This document shows, in pieces, positions 57,400 through 64,000 of a stretch of DNA of 64,000 nt. Position 1 is the first letter of the stretch. Each line of letters opens with the position of its first letter. The DNA is from Gnetum montanum (taxonomy: Eukaryota > Streptophyta > Gnetopsida > Gnetales > Gnetaceae). Both the position numbers and the translations under genes were made by a program. Below the pieces are notes generated by a model that worked only from the letters and a program-made list of their open reading frames with translations, did not search any database and was not told the origin of the DNA. The stretch covers positions 763,750 to 827,749 of the forward strand of contig MNCI01027262.1 of the NCBI GenBank assembly GCA_015680685.1, in the 5' to 3' direction.

Positions 57400-58260
57400 T
57401 TACCAGCTGGTATGGAGTATGCATTTTTAAAGAATGATAAACCATTCATCATTAATGTTAAACTTGCTCTTAAGCAAAAAGAGAAGTTGTTGAAAGTGGT
57501 GAAAAAATGGTCAATAGTCTTTGCTTGGTCATATCCCTAGCTAACCAGAATTGATCCAAGGATATGCTAGCATCCCATATACACCAATTAAGCCATGAAG
57601 CCTAGAAGGTAGCTATGGAGATGGCTAAATCCCAAATTGAAGCAACTTGTCAAGGAGGAGATAGAGCAACTCCTCAAGGTAGGGTTCATCTATCTAGTCA
57701 GGGATAGTAAGTGGATTAACCTACTCATAGTAGTACCAAAGAAGGGTGGAAAATGGTAGGTCTACATCAACTTCAGGCTATTGAATATGGCAACATTTAA
57801 GGACCACTTTCCTTTGCCATTTGTAGACCAAATGCTAGACACCATATCTAGGCATTGTTATTATAGCTTTTTAGATGTTTATAGTGGCTATAACCAAATC
57901 CAAATTTCACTAGAAGACTAGGCCAAGACAACATTTACAAGTCCTTGAGAGAATTTTACATACTGTAAGATGCCATTCAGTCTATGCAATGTCCCTATAA
58001 CATTTCAATGCTTGGTCCTTAGTATCTTTCAATAGAAAATTGCTAGTGGTGTTGAAGTCTTCATGGATGACTTTCTCACCTATGGAGCTACATTTTAGCA
58101 AGCCTTGGATCAACTTGAACAAGTGTTGAAGAGATGTGTTAAGACAAATTTATGGTTGAACTAGCAAAAGAGGCATCTCATGGTCGAAGAAGACATTGTG
58201 CTAGGAAAACAAATTTCACAAAAAGGGATTGAGGTAGACTTAGAAAAAATAAGGATCATC
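57400..58260 (+). pseudogene. reverse transcriptase of E6
   Basis: In order: KQLVKEEIEQLLKVGFI, VVPKKGGKW, NFRLLNMATFKDHFPLPF, YYSFLDVYSGYNQIQI, KMPFSLCNVP, VEVFMDDFLTYG with the catalytic Asp pair (58060-58075), LEQVLKRCVKTNLWLN, and LGKQISQKGIEVD. About seven stops, many of them TAG in place of CAG or TGG, the mark of cytosine deamination. Family-length otherwise. Confidence 0.92.
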
Positions 58261-58269
58261 CAAGGAATA

Positions 58270-58900
58270 ACACGCTAACTAGGTATTATTAAATATGTTT
58301 GGTCATTTATTGGACACACTGTCTACTATCAGCAATTTATTAAGAATTTCTATAAGATTGCAAAGATGTTGGTAGAGCTTACAAAGAAAGATGCTCCTTT
58401 CATCTAGACTAAGGAATGTGAACATGCATTCCAAAAATTAGAGGAGAAACTTGTAGAAACACCAATTTTACAAGCACTAGGTTGGTCCAAACCTTTTCAC
58501 ATCATGACAGATGCATCTAACTACATCTTGGGAGCTGTGCTCACATAGATGAATGATAAGAAACATCCATACTACATCTATTACCCTAGTAAAAGTATTG
58601 TGGGGGAGCAGTTAAATTACACCACCATGGAGAAAGAATTAATGATAGTGGTGTATGTGCTAGAAAATTTTAAGCACTATGTGCTTAGTTACAAAGTATT
58701 TGTGCATATGGATCACAATGCAATTTACTTCCTCATGAATAAGCCGATGGTGAGCCCTTATGTTATATGGTGGCTTGTGATCTTGTAGGAATTTGATCTC
58801 ACTATGGTAGAGTGAAAAAAAACTAAGAATGTGGTTTCTAACCACCTCTCTTACTTAAGATGGGATAACAAAGAGGAGGAGAGCCTACTCTCTAATTAGT
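58270..58900 (+). pseudogene. RT connection and RNase H of E6
   Basis: FIGHTVYYQQFIKNF-like thumb, LTKKDAPF, then RNase H with FHIMTDASNYILGAV (catalytic Asp kept), QLNYTTMEKELMIVVYVLENF (catalytic Glu kept), FVHMDHNAIYFLM (Asp kept) and NHLSYLRWD. Stops between blocks. Confidence 0.88.
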
Positions 58901-59039
58901 TTCTAAATGAAATCCTCTTTACTAGAGTAATAAGTGAATAAACACCTAAAAAATAATATGGTATAATGGCATCCTCACATATCTTCTCACTCAAGAGATG
59001 TCACAAGACTTGGATTTTAGAAAAAAGTAACAATTTCTT

Positions 59040-60200
59040 CATTGGGCCAAATACTTTATGGAAATCAATGAACACCTCTACAAGCTATGTGATGATGGCC
59101 TAATTTTTTTATGTGTCCTTGATGAAGATCAACTACACATTCTCCAAGATGCTCATGAAGGGCCTTGTGGAGGCCACTATGCATGGAGATGCACAACCAT
59201 AAAAATACTAATGGTAGGATATTATTGGCCTACAATCTTTAGGGATGCCCACCAGTTCATCAAGTCTTGTGAATGTTGTCAATGTGATGAGGGGATGACT
59301 ACTCACATGGAAGGTCCTCAATAGTGGATTCAACCATTAGATCCTTTTGACATATGGGGCATTAACTTCACGATTTCCATCACACCCATGTCCAATGGAA
59401 ATGTGTATATTATAGTAATAGTTGACTACTACACAAAATGGGTAGAAGTGATAGCCATTATTGATTGTGCATCATCCACTACTGAAAAATTTATACAACA
59501 AAATATCATGAATAGGTTTGGGGTTTCATGTTCACTAAATTTTGATAATGGAACTCATTTCATAGGTGTCACATTTAGAAAATTAATGCAACACATAGGA
59601 GTAGAACATAAATTAACAACACCTTATCACCCCCAAGCCAATGTTCAAGCAGAGGTAACTAATCGGGAGATTACAAAAATACTAATGTGGACCATTAGCA
59701 AATATAGGAAGGACTGAAGTACAAAACTTAATGATGCTCTCTAGACTTATTGTTTAACTTGGAAACTTCATATTGGCTATTCTTCCTATGAGTTAGTGTA
59801 CAAGAAACTTCCAACATTCCCAATCCAATCTAAGCTTTGTACACTCTCAACAGCCTATGATCTAAACCTTGACCTAAGTCTAGCATAGAAGGAAAGATTG
59901 ATCAATCTGAATGTGTTAGAAAAAAATTGATTAGTGGCCCAATCCTTGAATTATGTGAACAAGTCATTTAGTAAGCAACGTCATAACCTTAGAATCATGA
60001 AAGTAAAAGTTCAACTAGGCGATAAGGTTCTTAACTGGAACCCTACAAATGTCTCCCAAAAGACAAAATTTCAAACATTGTGGGAGGGACCTTATATAAT
60101 TGATAAAACCTTTCCCTCTGGGGCCATGTTGATCTACAAACCTAACTATCCAAATAAGAAGTAGTTGGTCAACATCCAACAAGTGAAGTCTTTCCTCAAA
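59040..60200 (+). pseudogene. integrase of E6
   Basis: The zinc-binding domain has DAHEGPCGGH and SCECCQC (59150-59290). The core has IIVIVDYYTKWVEV (first Asp), NFDNGTHFIGV (second Asp) and EVTNREITKIL (Glu), with HPQANVQAE before it. The frame is open 59388-59717 with all three catalytic acids in place. The C-terminal part has GDKVLNWNP, FQTLWEGPYIIDK and a final LVNIQQVKSFLK. No chromodomain is seen, which agrees with a non-chromovirus gypsy lineage. A few stops. Confidence 0.9.
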
Positions 60201-61790
60201 CTAAGAAAGGCCAATGTAAATATCACCTCAATGAATGGACGACCACATTCTATTTTTTATATCTCCCCATTCCAACTCAATTGTCGGGGAGATGACCATC
60301 TATGCTAACCATCAAATTGGCCTCTTAGTTTTTCTACCTTTTTGTTTTTCATGTTTTTGATTTTACAAATCTTTGATTTTTGAATTTTTCTAATTTACAC
60401 CATCTTTAGTACCTTTAAATCTTCTTGAATATTTTACATTTTCTTATATATTTTACCTTTTTTTTATTTAAGTGTGATATTTTCTCATTTTTGCTAATAA
60501 ATTTGCTTTATTGTCACAAGACATAGTGCCACTATTACTGTTTACTAATGATGATTTGTTTGTGCTTAATGTGTGATTGTTGATGTTTGGTTTCTATTTT
60601 TGAATTATGATGTCTAATGACTTTGACATGGTTTATTTTTTATAGAATAGGTAGTGAGTCCACATCATCTACCCTTTAATGAACTCTATGGTTTTCCTTG
60701 TTTTGGAAATTTGAGGTCCCTTTCGTTAAAGAAACATTTAATCAATTGATGACCTTGGTAGTTTTGGAATTAGGAAGGATTCAAAGGTTTGTAAAGGGTG
60801 TGACTTCAAGGGGACTCATTACTCTTTTTCTTGTTCTTCTTGCTTGAGCTCTTGTGTGTTTCTCATGAACTTCTTACCATTCCACACCAACCATTAATAG
60901 GAATACAAATAATGTCGTTGCATGGTGTGGTTCCCATCTAAAAAAAATGATGTGTGTGTGTGTGTGTGTGTGTGTGTAACAATGGAAATTCAAAGCACAC
61001 CCCTTGAACAAATAAATGGGCTACAAGTACTAATTATTAAACTTGTATGACATGCACTTATGCTTGAAGATATCCTCCAAATAAAGCACTCTCTCTCTTA
61101 CTTCCTACTTCTCTTTTCCTCTCTTTGTAGAATGGTGGTTGTTTTGTGGAAGCACTCTTATGTATTGAGTGAGTGGATTAGTCTTAGAGTGATGACACGA
61201 AGTCACTAAAAGTGGATGGTTTTGGTCTACACTGAGGATGGAACTTCCTAGGCCATTTTAACCACAAATTCCACAAGGGACTTCTTACAACCTCAATTTG
61301 GAACTCCATTCTACCTTCTCCATCATCCATCCATGCTACCATAACTCACCTCACTATCGTGTTCTATGTTATGCTCTATTTCTTGGTCTGATGTGTTGGG
61401 ATTCTCAAGTAGATTCTTTTAGGTTGGTCTTTAACTTTTCATGATCATTAAATTGACTATGGGGCCCATGGACTCCATAGTTTAGGTTATGCAAGGGTAG
61501 AAAGGGCATGCGTCTACTATGGGGAGGATCCACTTGCATAGCCCTTGGCTTGATTAGTTAAGGTTCCTTACCTTTGACATTGCTACAATCCTATATTTCA
61601 CATTTTCCATTGTGTAAAATACTTAGCACTCCTTAGTCTTTCATTTCATTCATCCACTAAATCAAAATTTCTCCATTTCTTAAAATTTATGAGCTTCAAC
61701 ACCCTCTTCTCATGTTTTCATACTATTCTTAGTCTTCTAAGCTTTCATTTAATCCTAATTTCATCCAAAAATTCCTTGTATTTTCAAAGT
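60201..61790 (+). other. noncoding block between integrase and internal promoter of E6
   Basis: No gene. From about 60840 it is collinear with 19040-18103 of E4 (- strand), the array interiors, and 3260-3900 of E1. Landmarks: TTGCATGGTGTGGTTCCCAT, GGGCTACAAGTACTA and GGGGAGGATCCACTTGCA. Confidence 0.6.
60949..60977 (+). repeat. (TG)n microsatellite
   Basis: About 14 TG units inside the conserved noncoding block. Other copies of the block have A/G-rich or T-rich runs at this point, so it is an unstable spot. Confidence 0.95.
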
Positions 61791-61814
61791 TTGACCAAGT
61801 CAATGATGGTTGTT

Positions 61815-61958
61815 GACTATGTTGATGAGGCCTCATCAATGCAACTAGTTATGTCGATGAGGCCTCATCAACTAGGCCTCGTTGATGCAACCAACCGCAT
61901 CGATGAGGCCTTGTTTACTAGGCCTCATTGACATAGTGTTTAGATCTTATATATATTA
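61815..61958 (+). promoter_or_regulatory. internal promoter-like array before extra ORF (E6)
   Basis: Five or six GATGAGGCC / GGCCTCATC units at 61822-61932, including the perfect 18-base palindrome TTGATGAGGCCTCATCAA (61822-61839) and GATGAGGCCTCATC (61856-61869). A TATA-like TTATATATATTAG follows at 61947-61959, where E4 has CTATAAATAC. The extra ORF starts 460 bases further on. The same motif type lies upstream of TATA in the LTR of this element. Promoter activity is inferred. Confidence 0.55.
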
Positions 61959-62420
61959 GTGAGCACTTGGGAATTTTTGTCATTTTTTCATAACACATGG
62001 GGTGTTTTTGCAATTTTTCAAAGCCCAAAACTTTCTAGAGCTCATAACTTCCTAACTATTTGTTCAAATTACTCTGTTTTTTAATCTTGTGCTTATTGGA
62101 GGTAAGATCTTTATCGTAAGGGCTACAAACATTAAGGTTTCTGAAAAAAAATCAATGAAATTTTTTGAAAATTTTTCTAACTTCCCCAAAGGGTTGATAA
62201 CCTTAACAACATATAAACATGAACATTTTCATAAGTTAATCCTTCCAAAAACCTTCAAGATGATTTATTAATGATAATACATAAGTAAATGATAATTGGA
62301 TTAATTAAATTCACCATAATCATTGCTTAGCCAAGTGTAACTATCCTTAAGAGTTAAGGTATCCTAATTTTTTTAAGGTCACACAATGATTGCTAATCCA
62401 TGGTCTTATTCTGATTACAA

Positions 62421-63856
62421 ATGGCATTGAAACAACAACATTTGGAAGAAGGAGAATCCTCACACCCATGGGAGAAATGACCTAGAGCTAGAAGGGACTA
62501 GCAAGAACAAGGCCAAGAACTACCAAAGGCGACCCATGCAGCAAGACTTCTTTGGGAGGAGCCCAAAGTGGAATCCATCTGACAAATTCCAAAGGAAGAA
62601 GTGCCAACCAAACAATTAAAAAGAGGAGAAGTACTTGGACCCACACCAAGGCTTGAGGTCACCTTAATCAAGCTTGCCTAGACATCATTCGCTCCTGAGA
62701 CATTCAAAGATTGGTTCTTTAAGAGATCAACTTCGAGAATTTTTGGACAAAGCTCTAGAGGAGGTAAGGACATAATTGTGGACCTCTCCCATGTGGCCAG
62801 TCATCACATCTAGTGGAGCATGGTACATGGGAGAGACCTATCTTTTCTAAAGTACCCAAAGGCTAGAGTCCATTGTCAAGATCAAGGATATTCAAGTATT
62901 CTACATGGTAGAAGCCATTGCATAAGCACTTGGGTTACTTGATATAGGAACACAACTAGCTAAATTTTCTACAAAAGATATCCTAAGGCCAAGAGGGAGT
63001 GGACCCAACAATGTTATGAGGTCAACCGTAAGGAGTATGGTGTGCTCACACTGGTGGAGTAGATTTATTTCAAGATTGCACCCTATCACCTCAATCCAAC
63101 AGTGAGGCCAAGCAAGGTGACTAATTTCTCTACCTAAGTATGCACTACTCTAAGTAGGAAGTTCCCCATTAACCTTACACAACTACTATACTTGATGATT
63201 GAAAAACATTTTAAGGAAAATGAACATGGAAGGAAGACCCTGCCTCATTAGAAAACTTTGTAAAAGGACAGGCATTATTTGCTAGTCTAATGACACTCTT
63301 AGGCATGCTCCCTTAGCCTCATGGTTAGAAACCATGAAGGATAAAATGCCAGCGACAACCCAAGAAGAGGAGCTATTGCCACCACCACCCACTTAGGAAA
63401 TAACATCGGAGGCTTGCGCAACCATTGAGCATCTACATAAAATCAAAGAATAGCTCTTGAGTGAATAAGAGTAATAAGAAGAAACAAGTGGGATACATCC
63501 ATCTATGCATCAGCTAGCGATGAGTCACCTTAATGATGTGGCCCAAACAATTACCCAGATGAAGAGGGGTGGTCCCATTTTCTCTCCCCAAAGAACACAG
63601 CTACCTTTGAGGTTGGATCCTAATGCTCAAGAGGTGATGGTATCATTAGCAACACATCATATATTCCTAGAAATCTCTGGGAATGTTGGGACTTTCTCAG
63701 TGAGGTTAAAGGAAGGTGAAGAGGCAACTGTCTTTGTGATGTAGCATCAAGGGTAGGAGATAATGGTACAAGTGGTTGTTGATCATGTAGTAGAAGCATT
63801 GAATGCACCTGTAGCATTTTTACTAGACATGTTTTCACTTTAAGACATGTAGCTAC
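62421..63856 (+). pseudogene. extra 3' ORF of E6, interrupted by LTR
   Basis: Likely start ATGGCATTGAAACAAC at 62421, preceded by CTGATTACAA as in E4 (CTGATTACAG... there GATTACAG). N-terminal part rich in Glu, Gln and Arg; then YPKAKREWTQQCYEVNRKEYG, YFKIAPYHLNPTVRPSKVTNFS and INLTQLLYLMIEKHFKENEHGR (62970-63230). Then a Pro run (LLPPPPT), and MHQLAMSHLNDVAQTITQM with a frame open 63505-63744. It ends at the LTR at 63857, about 1.4 kb before its expected end. Many stops. Product unknown. Confidence 0.65.
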
Positions 63857-64000
63857 TGATGAGTGGCGAGGTACCCCTACACTCCACCATACGAAACGAG
63901 CGTACACGCGCGATCCGGTCGAACTCCGCAGACTAAATGCCTTAACGCCACAAGAAACACTTGGGGTTAATCGTTCGTTGTCTTCCCAGGCTTGCTTGTA
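63857..64000 (-). mobile_element. edge of a younger gypsy-group LTR
   Basis: TGATGAGTGGCGAGGTACCCC marks the U5 edge of an LTR on the - strand. No primer-binding site lies before it, so this is the outer edge of a 3' or solo LTR inserted into E6. The U5 core keeps ten CpG in about 75 bases, far more than any other copy here, so it is the youngest. The rest is beyond the window. Confidence 0.88.

Larger units (their letters stand above)
53041..64000 (+). mobile_element. Ty3/gypsy element E6, runs past the window
   Basis: The most complete copy of the group: LTR, primer-binding site, gag, protease, RT, RNase H, integrase, noncoding block, internal promoter-like array, extra ORF. It is interrupted in the extra ORF by another LTR at 63857, so its own 3' end lies beyond the window. 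RT motif FMDDF..YG, integrase type and tRNA-Asp primer-binding site put it with the Athila/Tat branch. Every gene has stops. Confidence 0.9.

Overview
This is plant nuclear DNA from a large, repeat-laden genome. It is AT-rich and gene-poor. It holds several generations of LTR retrotransposons inserted into one another, two intronless dirigent-type genes (both broken), a plant-type tRNA-Ser, tRNA-derived SINEs and a LINE remnant. A gymnosperm such as a conifer would fit the dirigent genes and the old, CpG-depleted retroelements, but the sequence alone does not prove that. No bacterial, organellar or CRISPR features were seen.

Layout. 1-1430: tail of a Ty1/copia element with part of its 3' LTR. 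1431-3240: anonymous DNA. 3241-7472: 3' part and truncated LTR of a Ty3/gypsy element (E1). 7473-34116: a nest. Gypsy element E2 (+ strand) is split by a SIRE-like copia element (E3, - strand, 10296-33183). E3 is itself split inside its integrase by gypsy element E4 (- strand, 13574-30936), which is flanked by a 5-bp target duplication, ATAGC. Inside E4 sits a tandem array of LTR-interior-LTR-interior-LTR (19041-24320). 34117-37882: a host island with a frameshifted dirigent gene, tRNA-Ser(AGA) and two SINEs. 37883-43826: a pol-less gypsy-derived element (E5, - strand). 43827-53040: host-type DNA with tandem repeats, a SINE, a truncated dirigent gene, a ~215-bp diverged satellite and a LINE end. 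53041-64000: gypsy element E6 (+ strand) with LTR, gag, protease, RT, RNase H, integrase and a 3' ORF, which is interrupted at 63857 by another LTR whose element runs out of the window.

The gypsy elements E1, E2, E4, E5 and E6 are one related group. They share LTRs starting and ending TGATGA...TCATCA, a primer-binding site like the 3' end of tRNA-Asp, an RT of the Athila/Tat type (FMDDF..YG), and an unusual gag zinc knuckle. They also share a long extra ORF between integrase and the 3' LTR. That ORF has no resemblance I recognise and no visible membrane segments. In E4 and E6 it is preceded by a short-motif array and a TATA-like box laid out like the LTR promoter, which suggests a second, internal promoter. 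All coding regions carry many stops, so none of these elements looks able to move alone.

The most striking pattern crosses families. Different LTR lineages each carry their own short, often palindromic motif array in U3, and in three of the four it lies just upstream of TATA. The motifs are GATGAGGCC-type, GATATCG-type, GAGACATCT-type and TTTACGCATTGGCAT-type. Related gypsy LTRs differ in which motif fills the slot.
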